Below, one piece after another: positions 23,841 to 32,601 of a stretch of 64,000 bases of DNA. The notes beneath the pieces were generated by a model. The model saw only the letters and a program-made list of their open reading frames with translations, was not told the origin of the DNA and made no database searches. The stretch's first letter is position 1. Every line of letters begins with the position of its first letter. The position numbers were made by a program, and so were the translations under genes. The DNA comes from Alphaproteobacteria bacterium (lineage in GTDB: Bacteria > Myxococcota_A > UBA796 > GCA-2862545). The stretch covers positions 372,001 through 436,000 of the forward strand of contig JACKET010000001.1 of the NCBI GenBank assembly GCA_020632875.1, written 5' to 3'.

Positions 23841-25400
23841 TCAGCGCCCGATGGCCTCCCAGCCCCGGGCTTCGCAGCGCTTCACGTCGTCTTCGGTGAA
23901 CGCCCGCTTCCGCCGGGGGACGAGCCGACCCTCCTTGTCGAAGCGCACGTCGGGCTTGTAGCACTCGACGTAGCCCGCGGGCGGCTTGCGCTCGTGCGCC
24001 ATCAGCCGGCCGCGGCTCCGGGGCTCGCGGTTGCGCGCGATCACCGCGTCGTTCAGGCCGTACTCGTCGATGATCGCGACGTGGGGGAGGACCCAGGCCG
24101 GGTACCCGACGCTCGTGTGGCGCATGACCGGCAGATCCCCCCGGATGGACGCGCCTTCTTCGCGGGTGGGGAACCGGCTCCGCTGGTAGCCGAGGTAGAT
24201 CTTGTGCGTCTGCGACCGCATCCCGACGAAGTGCGAGATGAGGTGGCCCTGGAGCCCGTCGAAGGCCATCGACAGGGGGCGCAGCGGCAGCGGGAAGTGC
24301 TTGTCGACCTTGTACGTCGGCATTCCGCGCTGGTGGCGCACCTCGATGTCGTGGGTCTGGGCCCACAGCGTCCACGGCAGCGGCAGGCCGGCGAGCCACA
24401 CGCAGCCCAGCAGCACGAACGCGCGGGACGGCCGCCACGCCAGCGTGTCGAGCCCCTTCACGGCGCCGATCCACACGAGGGGGACGGCCCACGCGTACAC
24501 CCGGTACTCGAAGTGGTCGCCGCCGATCCAGAGCGTGTAGTACGCGAAGTGGAACGCCAGCGTGCCCACGACCCCGATGCGCGCGAGGGTCGGCGGCCAC
24601 AGCAGGTCGGGGCGGTGCCGCCAGGAATGGCGCAGGGCGAGCGGCACCAGCGGGACGAGCAGCCAGTACCCGTACTCCAGAACGAAGCTCGCGAAGTAGG
24701 CGACGCCCATCTCGGGCCACGGCTCGGCGACCTTCGCGTAGTAGGTGTTCGGCAGCAGCGCGCCGTACGTCGCGATCCGCCAGGCCTCGTGCGCCGCGGC
24801 GAGGCAGAGCGGCCACAGCGCGCCGGGCCGCCCCAGCACGAGCGCGATCGGCACGGTGGCCGCGCAGTACAGGAGGCCGTCCGGGCGCGACAGCTCGAGC
24901 AGCGCGGCGAAGAGCGCGAGCAGCGGCACGTTTCCGCGCAGGCCCGCGAGCAGCCACAGGAGCACGAACGCGTCGAACATGGAGGTCTCGAGCCCGCTGC
25001 TCGTCCACGCGAGGAACGTGCGGTTCGTCAGGGTGCCGAGCAGCACGGCGCCCAGCACGGCCGTGCGGTGGGCCCGCAGCGAGCCGAGCTCGAGCCCGTC
25101 GACGATCGCGACGACCGCGCCGAGCTGCACGAACGCGAAGGCGAGGGCGAGGGGATTCGCGGCCTCGGGGGGCTCGACGCCCGTGAGGGTCCAGATCCAG
25201 TCGAGCAGGAACACCCACAGGAACGAGCTGTACCCCTCGACGGGGCTCCACGGCGGCGGGTTCCAGGTGTACCCGTAGCCGAGCTGGCTGTTCGAGACGT
25301 ACCGGAACGCGATGAACGCGTCGTCGCACAGGAACCAGAACGTCCACCAGCCGAAGACCAGCCCGACCGCCGAGAGGCCGAGCAGGAGCGGTCGCGTCAC
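23841..25400 (-). CDS. Polytopic GT-C-like membrane glycosyltransferase (AftB-like)
   Basis: 519 residues from GTG 25400, which overlaps the exonuclease stop (GTGA). About ten hydrophobic helices. The first extracytoplasmic loop carries CDDAFIAFRYVSN and a NPPPWSPVEGYSSFLWV-like stretch. This is the DD-FI-RYA...EGYTNFLW pattern of AftB-related arabinofuranosyl- or mannosyltransferases that use polyprenyl-phosphate sugars. ELSRPDGLLY is a second family mark. The C-terminal 150 residues are soluble and periplasmic. Target sugar unknown. Sharing an operon with exonuclease III is probably incidental. Confidence 0.72.
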   Translation of the reverse strand: MTRPLLLGLSAVGLVFGWWTFWFLCDDAFIAFRYVSNSQLGYGYTWNPPPWSPVEGYSSFLWVFLLDWIWTLTGVEPPEAANPLALAFAFVQLGAVVAIVDGLELGSLRAHRTAVLGAVLLGTLTNRTFLAWTSSGLETSMFDAFVLLWLLAGLRGNVPLLALFAALLELSRPDGLLYCAATVPIALVLGRPGALWPLCLAAAHEAWRIATYGALLPNTYYAKVAEPWPEMGVAYFASFVLEYGYWLLVPLVPLALRHSWRHRPDLLWPPTLARIGVVGTLAFHFAYYTLWIGGDHFEYRVYAWAVPLVWIGAVKGLDTLAWRPSRAFVLLGCVWLAGLPLPWTLWAQTHDIEVRHQRGMPTYKVDKHFPLPLRPLSMAFDGLQGHLISHFVGMRSQTHKIYLGYQRSRFPTREEGASIRGDLPVMRHTSVGYPAWVLPHVAIIDEYGLNDAVIARNREPRSRGRLMAHERKPPAGYVECYKPDVRFDKEGRLVPRRKRAFTEDDVKRCEARGWEAIGR

Positions 25401-26170
25401 ACGCGCCTCCGGAGATCGACGGTGACGGGGGCGTGATCCGACACGGTGATGCCGGCCTCCTTGCGGATGTGCGCGCGCTCGAGCCGCGCCGCGGCGGCAG
25501 CATTGCCGAGCAGGAAGTCGATCCGCCACCCCCGGTCGAGCTCGCGGGCCTTCCCGCGGTTCGACCACCAGCTCCACGGGCCCTTCCCGGGGCCGCGGTG
25601 GGCGCGGAACAGGTCGGTCCAGCCCGACTCGAGCAGCTCCGCGAACCACTCCCGCTCGTGCGGCAGGAAGCCCGAGTTCTTCTTGTTCCCGGTGGGATTG
25701 AACAGGTCGTCGGGCGTCGGCGCCACGTTGAAGTCGCCGCCGATGACGACGGGCTCGTCGAGTGCCGCGAGCGGGCGCGTCCAGGCGAGCAGCTCCGCCA
25801 TGAACGCCTCTTTCGTGGCCTGGCGCAGCTCGCCGCTCGACCCGGACGGCACGTACAGGCTCACGACCTGCAGCCAGCCCACCCGCACGCGGAGGACGCG
25901 ACCTTCGGGGTCGGCCGTGCCGAGCCCGGTCTCGAGGATCTCGGCGGGCGTGCGCGACCAGACGGCGACGCCGGCGTAGCCGGGCTGCTCAGCGGGATGC
26001 CAGAGCGCGTGCCAGGCCGGCGGCGCGCTCCACGCACCGGGCAGCTGCCCGGGCCGGGCGCGCACCTCCTGGAGCAGGAGCACGTCGGGGCCCAGCGCCT
26101 CCAGGTGCTCTCCGAAGCCCTTCCCGACTGCTGCTCGGAGTCCGTTCACGTTCCAGGTGGTGATCCGCAT
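25397..26170 (-). CDS. xthA: Exodeoxyribonuclease III
   Basis: 257 residues, AP endonuclease/3'-5' exonuclease of base-excision repair. Motifs in order: TTWNVNGLRAAV with the active Asn, LLLQEVRA with the metal Glu, SLYVPSGS, GGDFNVAPTPDD, and SDHAPVTVDL with the catalytic Asp-His pair. KKNSGFLPHEREWF is typical of the ExoIII branch. ATG 26170 gives the standard start MRITTWN. First gene of a two-gene unit with the membrane glycosyltransferase. Divergent from the next gene by 46 bases. Confidence 0.94.
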   Translation of the reverse strand: MRITTWNVNGLRAAVGKGFGEHLEALGPDVLLLQEVRARPGQLPGAWSAPPAWHALWHPAEQPGYAGVAVWSRTPAEILETGLGTADPEGRVLRVRVGWLQVVSLYVPSGSSGELRQATKEAFMAELLAWTRPLAALDEPVVIGGDFNVAPTPDDLFNPTGNKKNSGFLPHEREWFAELLESGWTDLFRAHRGPGKGPWSWWSNRGKARELDRGWRIDFLLGNAAAAARLERAHIRKEAGITVSDHAPVTVDLRRRV

Positions 26171-26216
26171 CCCGTGCACCATGGCATGATGCGCCCACCC
26201 AGCTCCAGGGAGTGAA

Positions 26217-27419
26217 GTGAGCAACGGAAACGGCAGTGGGATCGCGCTCGGCGGTCTCGTATTCGCGACGGTCCTCGGCGTTCTCGCCGTCGCGGCTGGC
26301 ACCTGGTTCGGCGGCGCCTGGTACTACGGACAGGAGCGGATCAAGGTCCGCGACCGCGTCCTCGCCACGGCCGACTGGTCGCCGCAGCGCGTGTCCCGCA
26401 ACTGGTCGGGCGACTGCGACGCCGGCAGGCTGCGCGAAGAGGCCGAGAGCCTCTTCGGCGACGTGGGTGCCTTCGATGTCGGCAAGGTCGACCGCTTCAA
26501 GGAGGCGCCGAGCGATCAGCGCGCCCGCGAGCTCACCCGCACCCTGAAAGAGCTCCAGCCCTCCGTCGACGCCTTCCTCTCCGCCGCCGACTGCAGCGAG
26601 AACAGCCGCCTGGTCCGCACCGGGTCCGAGCAGCAGCCGTCCGGGCCCGTGATCACGCGCGCGATCCTCGTCGGCTCGTGGGTCGACGCCGACCGCGTTC
26701 CCGACCTCCGCAAGGCGCTCTGGGTCGGCCGCGACATCCAGGCGGCGGGCGGCCTCTACGAGTTCAAGGAGGGCGCGGCGGTGATGGAGTCCGCCTACAT
26801 CGCCCTCGGGCACGCGCTGGCCGAGGGCTACCTCGACGGGCAGCTCGAAGAGGTGCAGGCCGAGCTCCAGCTCCTCGCCGACAACGAAGACAGCGCCCAG
26901 CTCCACTGGCGTGCGGGCGCCCGTCTGCTTCTCGCCGATCTGCTCGGCGCCGACTGGGAGGCGAACCCGCCCACGCCGCTGCGGGCGAAGGCGATGCTCG
27001 AGTCGATGGACGGCGTGATCGCGTCCCTCGAGAGCATGCCCGACGTGGCGAGCAAGCCCTACCCCGAGCGGCACAAGGTCATGAAGGAGTGGGTCGCCGA
27101 GCACGACATGTCGACGTGGGACTCGAAGTTCCGCGGCTTCGGCAAGGCCGGCGTGCAGGTCGACGGCCTCGCCACCGAGACCCACGCCCGCGGGCGCGCG
27201 CTGCTCATCGCCGTGGCGCTCCAGCGCTACAAGCGCCAGCGCGGGTCCTGCCCACGCGAGCTCGAAGAGCTCGTCACGGGCGGGCTGCTCGCCGCGATCC
27301 CCACCGATCCGCTCGGTGACGCGCCGTTCACCTACGACCGCGACAGCTGCCGGGTCACCTCGGCCGCGCCGCTGCTCAAGGGCGAGCCGGTCTCCGTCTC
27401 CGCGACGCAGTTCCCGTAG
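26217..27419 (+). CDS. Membrane-anchored periplasmic protein of unknown function
   Basis: 400 residues from GTG 26217 (GGGAG 5 bases upstream). One N-terminal helix (LGGLVFATVLGVLAVAAGTWF) anchors a largely helical periplasmic domain. Near the C-terminus it has LIAVALQRYKRQRGSCPREL, then IPTDPLGDAPFTYDRDSC. This 'Pro-x-Asp-Pro ... Gly' motif is often found in planctomycete and myxobacterial proteins with type-IV-pilin-like tails. Two Cys pairs are likely disulfides. The 3' end overlaps the convergent metalloprotease by 44 bases. Function unknown. Confidence 0.75.
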   Translation: MSNGNGSGIALGGLVFATVLGVLAVAAGTWFGGAWYYGQERIKVRDRVLATADWSPQRVSRNWSGDCDAGRLREEAESLFGDVGAFDVGKVDRFKEAPSDQRARELTRTLKELQPSVDAFLSAADCSENSRLVRTGSEQQPSGPVITRAILVGSWVDADRVPDLRKALWVGRDIQAAGGLYEFKEGAAVMESAYIALGHALAEGYLDGQLEEVQAELQLLADNEDSAQLHWRAGARLLLADLLGADWEANPPTPLRAKAMLESMDGVIASLESMPDVASKPYPERHKVMKEWVAEHDMSTWDSKFRGFGKAGVQVDGLATETHARGRALLIAVALQRYKRQRGSCPRELEELVTGGLLAAIPTDPLGDAPFTYDRDSCRVTSAAPLLKGEPVSVSATQFP

Positions 27420-28857
27420 CGAGCGCCAGCAGGCCCATCCACGCGGCCCCGCGGCCGCCGGGGGGCGCTGCGCAGCCGCATCCGCCGGCCTCTTCGGGGA
27501 TCGGGTCGGGCTCCGGGGACGCCGAGACGTCGACGAACGTGTATTCGTAGCCGAAGACCTCGTTCGCGAGCAGCCGCTCGGGCACGGCGACGACGACGAG
27601 GTGCAGCACGTCGCCGTCCGCGGTCTGCACGGCCTCTCCGGGCGCGAATCGCTGGAACGCTTCGTCGCGCTCGCGGATCACGTACCCGTCCATCACGGTG
27701 GGGGTGTCGCGCGAGCCGGTCGGGTTCGGCGCCACGTCCACCACCATGAGGTGGTCGCCGGTGGACTCCCAGACGACGTGGCTCCAGCCGAACCCCTCCG
27801 GGCGCAGCGCGCGCGGGGGCCGCTCCGGGACGGGGGTGCCGCCAGGGGCCACGACGGCCGCGATGCGGTTGTCGGGCTCGGACTGACCGAGCTGTGCGAT
27901 GCCGTCTTCGTAGACCTCGACGAGGTCGTGGTCGTTCACGGCGAAGGTCGCCGCGAACTCGGAGAACGCGGCCCGGATGCCGCCCGGCACGCGCGCGTCG
28001 AGCAGGTCGAGCGGCTCGTCGCCGGGCGTGCCGTCGACCCACACGTCCCGGATCAGGTCGTGGCCGAGGCCCTGCTGGACGGTGAGCCAGTGCAGGAACA
28101 TGGCGCTGTCGTACTGGCGCGCCTCGCGGACCGGGTCGTCCCAGTCGAGCGACCACATGTCGACGCCGATGTGCGGGTTGAGCAGGAACAGCCCCCACTC
28201 GGGCTCCGCGCCGCCACCCCAGGTCTCGGGGACCACCCAGTTCGCGGTGGCCTCCCAGAACCACGGCCCGTACCGGCCGTCGAGGAAGGCGTTGCTGTCG
28301 AGCTGCAGCGCGTGGTTCAGCTCGTGGGCCATGACCCACGCGGCCCACCCGTCTCCGGCGCCCTCGTAGCTCTGCAGGGCCTCGATCGAGAGGCCCAGGA
28401 AGGGCTGGTTCTCGGGGTCCACGTCGACGAAGCCGCCCGGGAAGGGGATGTCGGGCACTCCGGGCGGGTTCGCGAGGTACACGTTGAGCTTGTACTGGTC
28501 GCTGCCGGGCGGAGCGGGCCAGCCGAGCTCGACGACCTGCCGCTGCCAGATCGCCTCGAGATCGGCGGCCATCCCGGCGAGCGCGTCGGGATCCGGATCG
28601 AGCGCCGGGCCCCACTTGATGGCGAAGTGCGGCGTCTCGTGCATCGCGAAGTCGCCGTAGGCGTCGCGCACGGCGAGCACGGGGTCGGGCGCGCCGCCCT
28701 GGGCTCGGGGGGCCCGTGCCGGGATCGGCAGCGAGGCGTCGAACCGCGGGGGCAGGGGAGAGCCGCAGTGCGGCAGGACAACGGACGCAGGGGCGCCCCA
28801 GGCAGACAAAGAGAAGAGCAACATCAAAGCACCGCGCAGAAAAAAGGTGGCAGGCAC
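27376..28857 (-). CDS. Secreted metalloprotease (DUF6055-like) with MYXO-CTERM tail
   Basis: 493 residues. Signal peptide MPATFFLRGALMLLFSLSAWG, catalytic zinc motif HELNH at 178-182 and a downstream Glu in WFWEATANW (202), as in gluzincin-like secreted peptidases. Large aromatic-rich middle, then a beta-rich C-terminal domain. The last 40 residues carry GGCGCAAPPGGRG, a hydrophobic stretch WMGLLALATGTAS and RRRR, the pattern of the MYXO-CTERM sorting signal (Cys-rich motif, helix, Arg cluster). Predicted to be exported and attached at the cell surface after tail cleavage. It lies divergent from the amidase, 78 bases apart. Confidence 0.85.
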   Translation of the reverse strand: MPATFFLRGALMLLFSLSAWGAPASVVLPHCGSPLPPRFDASLPIPARAPRAQGGAPDPVLAVRDAYGDFAMHETPHFAIKWGPALDPDPDALAGMAADLEAIWQRQVVELGWPAPPGSDQYKLNVYLANPPGVPDIPFPGGFVDVDPENQPFLGLSIEALQSYEGAGDGWAAWVMAHELNHALQLDSNAFLDGRYGPWFWEATANWVVPETWGGGAEPEWGLFLLNPHIGVDMWSLDWDDPVREARQYDSAMFLHWLTVQQGLGHDLIRDVWVDGTPGDEPLDLLDARVPGGIRAAFSEFAATFAVNDHDLVEVYEDGIAQLGQSEPDNRIAAVVAPGGTPVPERPPRALRPEGFGWSHVVWESTGDHLMVVDVAPNPTGSRDTPTVMDGYVIRERDEAFQRFAPGEAVQTADGDVLHLVVVAVPERLLANEVFGYEYTFVDVSASPEPDPIPEEAGGCGCAAPPGGRGAAWMGLLALATGTASRRRRPARP

Positions 28858-28935
28858 GGGGATCGTACCAGAGCGATCCGGCGTCCGCGCAGACGACCCG
28901 TCAAGCCGTCGTGAATCGGGCTACTTGGGGCCATC

Positions 28936-31689
28936 ATGCTGATCCTCCTGTCGCTGTACGCCTGGGCTTCTCCGCTCCCCTTCACCGGCCGCGTCGTCGG
29001 CGATGGCGTCTACGAGGCCGTGCTGCACGAGCCGATCGGTCCGACGTTCTCGGTCGACACGCACGAAGACCTGCTCGAGCTCGCGGCGGCCGCCGCGCCA
29101 CCGGGCGCCCGCGTGGTCCGCCTGATGGGGCGCGATGCCGAGACCGGGGCCCTGGTGCCCGTGCTCGACCGGATCCCCGCGCAGCCGGGCGTCCCCGACA
29201 AAGAGCCGTTCTCGAACGGGCCGATCGACAACCCGGGCCCCACGACCGGCAGCCTGTCGGGCAAGGCGGTGTACCTCTCCCAGTGCCACGGGTGGATCTG
29301 GTCCGAGGCCCTCGGGCGCTTCGCGACGCAGCGCGGCAACATCCACGAGACGGTCGAGGACCTGCACAACCCCGAGGGGGCCAGCCAGTACCTCACGGCG
29401 TACCTCGAGAACGCGGGCGCATCGGTGTTCACGGTCAAGGAGCGCGATCTCCAGACCGCCACGGCGATCGCCGACAACGACGGCTCCGGGTACACCGAGG
29501 CGGGCGCGGGGTTCGAGACCTTCGGCGACGGCTTCGCCTCCGCGTCGACCTACGCGTACGGCGTCGACCCGTTCGATGCGGGCACCACGCGGCGGTTCCC
29601 CGCGGATGGTGGCGGCACGGCCACGTGGTCGCCGGTCGTCCCGGCCGACGGGTACTACGCGGTGTACGTCAGCTGGGACTCCGACAGCGCCAACGCGACC
29701 GACGCGCACTACCGGATCACGCATCCGGGCGGCGTGATCGACCGGTTCTACGACCAGACCGTGCACGGCTCGACCTGGCAGTACACCGAGCAGGTCTGGC
29801 TCACGGCGGGCAACAGCCTCACCGTCGAGCTGATCGGCGACTCGGCCCAGGCCGGGCGCTGGCTCTCGGCCGACGCGGTGCGGATCGGCGGCGGGATGGG
29901 CATCGTCGCGCGCAACGGCCAGACCACCGGCCGGCCCCGCTGGGAGGGCGGCGCGGTGCAGGGCGTGCAGTACCTCGGGGCCCCGACCTCCGTGTACGAC
30001 CCCTCGTCCGACGGCGACGGCAGCGACCCGAGCGCGCGCTCGCGGTGGGCGAAGTGGGAGCATCCGGGCGGCGAGGACGCGGTGTACGTGTCCTGGCACA
30101 GCAACGCGCTGACCGGCGCGCCCGACTCCCCCGCGCGCGGCACCACGGTCTACTACGCGGGTGGCGGCTCCGATTCGCCCCATGCGGCCGAGTGCAGCAG
30201 CTCCGCGGTGTCCGGCAGCTACACGCTGACCGATCTGCTCCAGACCGAGATCATGTCGCAGATCACCACCCGTTGGGACGCCGGCTGGCAGGACCGCGGC
30301 GTGAACCGCGCCTGCTTCGCGGAGGTCAACCCGAACTACAACGACGAGATGCCCGCGGCCCTCGTCGAGCTCGCGTTCCACGACAACCCCGACGACGCGG
30401 CCCACCTCAAGCACCCGGCGTTCCGCCGCGACGTGTCGCGGGGCATGGCGCAGGCCATCATCCGCTACTTCGCCCAGCAGGATGGCGTGGCGCCCGTGTT
30501 CCCGCCCGAGCCTCCGCTCGCCGTTCGCGCGGTGCACGAGCCGGGTGGCGGCATCCGCCTGTCGTGGCAGCCGGGGCCCAGCGGCGGCGCGGATGGCGAC
30601 GCGGCCACCGGGTACATCGTCTACACCAGCGCCGACGGCCGCTCGTGGGACAACGGGTTCGCGGTGAGCGGCACGACCACCGTGGTGAACCCGCCCTACG
30701 CCAACCGGTACTGGCGCATCGTCGCGACGAACGACGGCGGGCAGAGCTTCCCGTCCGAGCTCGCCGGCGCCCGGCACTCGCCCGACGGGTATGCCGCGGT
30801 GCTCGTCGTGGGCGCGTTCGACCGCTTCGACACGGGCATGCTCGACTCCGAGAACATCAACACCCTCGGTCTGGTGCGGCGGATGAACGTTCGTGCCGTG
30901 AACATGTCCGACATGGCGGTGCCGCTGGGGGGTGCCGTCGGGGATGCCGGGTGGTTCTGGGACTTCGCGGCCGACGAGGCCCTGCCCGGTCTCGACCTCG
31001 ACGCCTATGCCGTCGTGATCTGGGCCGCCGGCGAAGAGAGCACGGCCGACGAGAGCTTCAGCGACGCGCAGCAGACGATGCTCCGCGACTACGTGGCGCA
31101 GGGCGGCACGCTGATCGCGAGCGGCTCCGAGGTCATGTGGGACCTCGACGAGCGCGGCTCCGCCACGGATCTCGCCTTCGCCACCGACGTGCTCGGCGCG
31201 ACGTTCGCCGCCGACGCGGCGGCCAGCACGGCCGTCGTGGGCGAGGGCGTGCTCGCGGGCATCTCGGTCGACTACGGCGACGGCCGGTACCCGGTCGAGT
31301 TCGCCGACGTGCTGGCGCCCGGCACCACCGTGGTGGCGCGTTACGGCGGCGGCCAGGAGGTCGCCGGCGTGCTCGGGAACGGCGTCGCGTTCTTCGGGTT
31401 CCCGCTCGACGCGATCGGCGACGATGCCGCGCGCTCCGCCCTGATCGGCGCGCTGCTCGACACGCTGGCGCCCGACATCGAGCCGCCGCCGGTCGTCGAT
31501 CCCGACCCGCCGCCGATCGACACCGGGATCCCGGGCGACACCGACACGGATGTCCCCGTGCCGCCGGGGGGCGGCGACTCGAACCGCGTGCCGCTGTCGT
31601 CGCTCGGCCAGGGGTGCGGGTGTCGCACCGGGCAGCCGGCGTTCGGCGCGCTCGGCCTGCTCGCGCTGGTCTTCGCGAGGCGTCGCTGA
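28936..31689 (+). CDS. N-acetylmuramoyl-L-alanine amidase with internal golvesin-like insertion and MYXO-CTERM
   Basis: 917 residues. Signal peptide MLILLSLYAWAS. An Amidase_3 domain is split. The first half (about 108-170) has CHGW with His118 and HETVED with Glu138. The second half (about 380-500) has SWHSNA with His388 and VELAFHDN with Glu478. Between them (about 175-325) lies a golvesin/xanthan-lyase-like beta domain: ADNDGSGYTEAG, YYAVYVSWDSDSANATD. Then a fibronectin-III-like segment (about 530-620), a flavodoxin-like region, a Pro/Asp linker and GQGCGCRTGQPAFG plus hydrophobic helix plus RRR, a MYXO-CTERM tail. It would cut peptidoglycan amide bonds outside the cytoplasm. Confidence 0.85.
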   Translation: MLILLSLYAWASPLPFTGRVVGDGVYEAVLHEPIGPTFSVDTHEDLLELAAAAAPPGARVVRLMGRDAETGALVPVLDRIPAQPGVPDKEPFSNGPIDNPGPTTGSLSGKAVYLSQCHGWIWSEALGRFATQRGNIHETVEDLHNPEGASQYLTAYLENAGASVFTVKERDLQTATAIADNDGSGYTEAGAGFETFGDGFASASTYAYGVDPFDAGTTRRFPADGGGTATWSPVVPADGYYAVYVSWDSDSANATDAHYRITHPGGVIDRFYDQTVHGSTWQYTEQVWLTAGNSLTVELIGDSAQAGRWLSADAVRIGGGMGIVARNGQTTGRPRWEGGAVQGVQYLGAPTSVYDPSSDGDGSDPSARSRWAKWEHPGGEDAVYVSWHSNALTGAPDSPARGTTVYYAGGGSDSPHAAECSSSAVSGSYTLTDLLQTEIMSQITTRWDAGWQDRGVNRACFAEVNPNYNDEMPAALVELAFHDNPDDAAHLKHPAFRRDVSRGMAQAIIRYFAQQDGVAPVFPPEPPLAVRAVHEPGGGIRLSWQPGPSGGADGDAATGYIVYTSADGRSWDNGFAVSGTTTVVNPPYANRYWRIVATNDGGQSFPSELAGARHSPDGYAAVLVVGAFDRFDTGMLDSENINTLGLVRRMNVRAVNMSDMAVPLGGAVGDAGWFWDFAADEALPGLDLDAYAVVIWAAGEESTADESFSDAQQTMLRDYVAQGGTLIASGSEVMWDLDERGSATDLAFATDVLGATFAADAAASTAVVGEGVLAGISVDYGDGRYPVEFADVLAPGTTVVARYGGGQEVAGVLGNGVAFFGFPLDAIGDDAARSALIGALLDTLAPDIEPPPVVDPDPPPIDTGIPGDTDTDVPVPPGGGDSNRVPLSSLGQGCGCRTGQPAFGALGLLALVFARRR

Positions 31690-32069
31690 TGGCGACCTTC
31701 GAAGAGCTCCGCGCCGCGGTGAAGTCGACCCATACGCTCGATCGCGACGACTCCGACGCGTTCGCGGTCACCATCGAGATCGGGTCGCGCGCCCAGCGCG
31801 TGATGGCGCGTCGCTACGCCATGGCCGGGGTCGAGATGGTCGAGCTGCGGTCTGCGTTCGCCGAGGCGCGCACCCTGGGTGCGCCAGAGCTCCTCGCAGC
31901 CAACCTGACACTCCCCATCGGCGCCGTGGCGCAGCACGGGCGGTTTCTCGTAGTCGTCCAGAAGGCAGTCGTGACGCACACGACCGTCGAGGGTCTTCTC
32001 TGGCAGTTGACCCAGGTGAGCCTGCTGGCCGATGGTCTCGAACAGAGTGAGGGCACCGACCGCTTCTAG
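31689..32069 (+). CDS. YbjN/CesT-like small protein, first of a tandem pair
   Basis: 126 residues with the start ATG 31689 overlapping the amidase stop by one base (TGATG). Layout alpha-beta-beta-beta-alpha. FEELRAAVKST is followed by QRVMARRYAMAGVEMVELRS, LPIGAVAQHGRFLVVVQKAVV and the helix VEGLLWQLTQVSLLADGLEQ. The pattern resembles type-III chaperone (CesT/SycE) and YbjN folds. It is paralogous to the next gene: the positions RRY/F...G.EMVE, SAFA, LP....VA and D.LE align. Function unknown. Confidence 0.7.
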   Translation: MATFEELRAAVKSTHTLDRDDSDAFAVTIEIGSRAQRVMARRYAMAGVEMVELRSAFAEARTLGAPELLAANLTLPIGAVAQHGRFLVVVQKAVVTHTTVEGLLWQLTQVSLLADGLEQSEGTDRF

Positions 32070-32089
32070 GGTCGTGCAGCGGAGGAGCG

Positions 32090-32476
32090 ATGACGAGCTG
32101 GTCCGACGTGCAGAAGCACATGCGCGGCAAGTACAAGCTGCAGGACGACCACCCGGACATGATGTCCATGGTCTGGTCCTACGACGACGGGCGGTCGCAG
32201 AAGATCATCGTCCGCCGGTTCGACGCCGCAGGGCGCGAGATGGTCGAGTTCAAGAGCGCCTTCGCGCGCAAGGGCGACGTCGACGCCGAGACGATGCTCA
32301 CCGACAACAGCAAGCTCCCGCTCGCCACGGTCGCGCTGTCGGGCGACGTGTACCTCGTCGTGTACAACGCGCTGCTCGACAACCTCGTGCTCGACGACTT
32401 CGACTTCTGTCTGTCACGGGTCGCGGCCGTCGCCGACACGCTCGAAGAGAAGTACGTCCGCCAGGACCAGTTCTAG
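32090..32476 (+). CDS. YbjN/CesT-like small protein, second of a tandem pair
   Basis: 128 residues, 20 bases after its paralogue, with a ribosome site GGAGCG before ATG 32090. Landmarks: VRRFDAAGREMVEFKSAFA, KLPLATVALSGDVYLVVYN and the final helix CLSRVAAVADTLEEKYV. The two are the same length to within two residues and share the order of strands and helices, so they arose by tandem duplication and diverged. They may dimerise with each other. GlnII follows 125 bases downstream. Confidence 0.72.
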   Translation: MTSWSDVQKHMRGKYKLQDDHPDMMSMVWSYDDGRSQKIIVRRFDAAGREMVEFKSAFARKGDVDAETMLTDNSKLPLATVALSGDVYLVVYNALLDNLVLDDFDFCLSRVAAVADTLEEKYVRQDQF

Positions 32477-32601
32477 GTCGTCTCCAGCGGGTGCCGGCAC
32501 CCTTTCTGCTGGTGCGCAGCAATCGCCGTGTTACGCGTCGAACCTGCCTGCGCAGGGCTGGGTGAAGCCTCACTCAGCGTCCGCTCTCCCGCGAGGGACC
32601 T

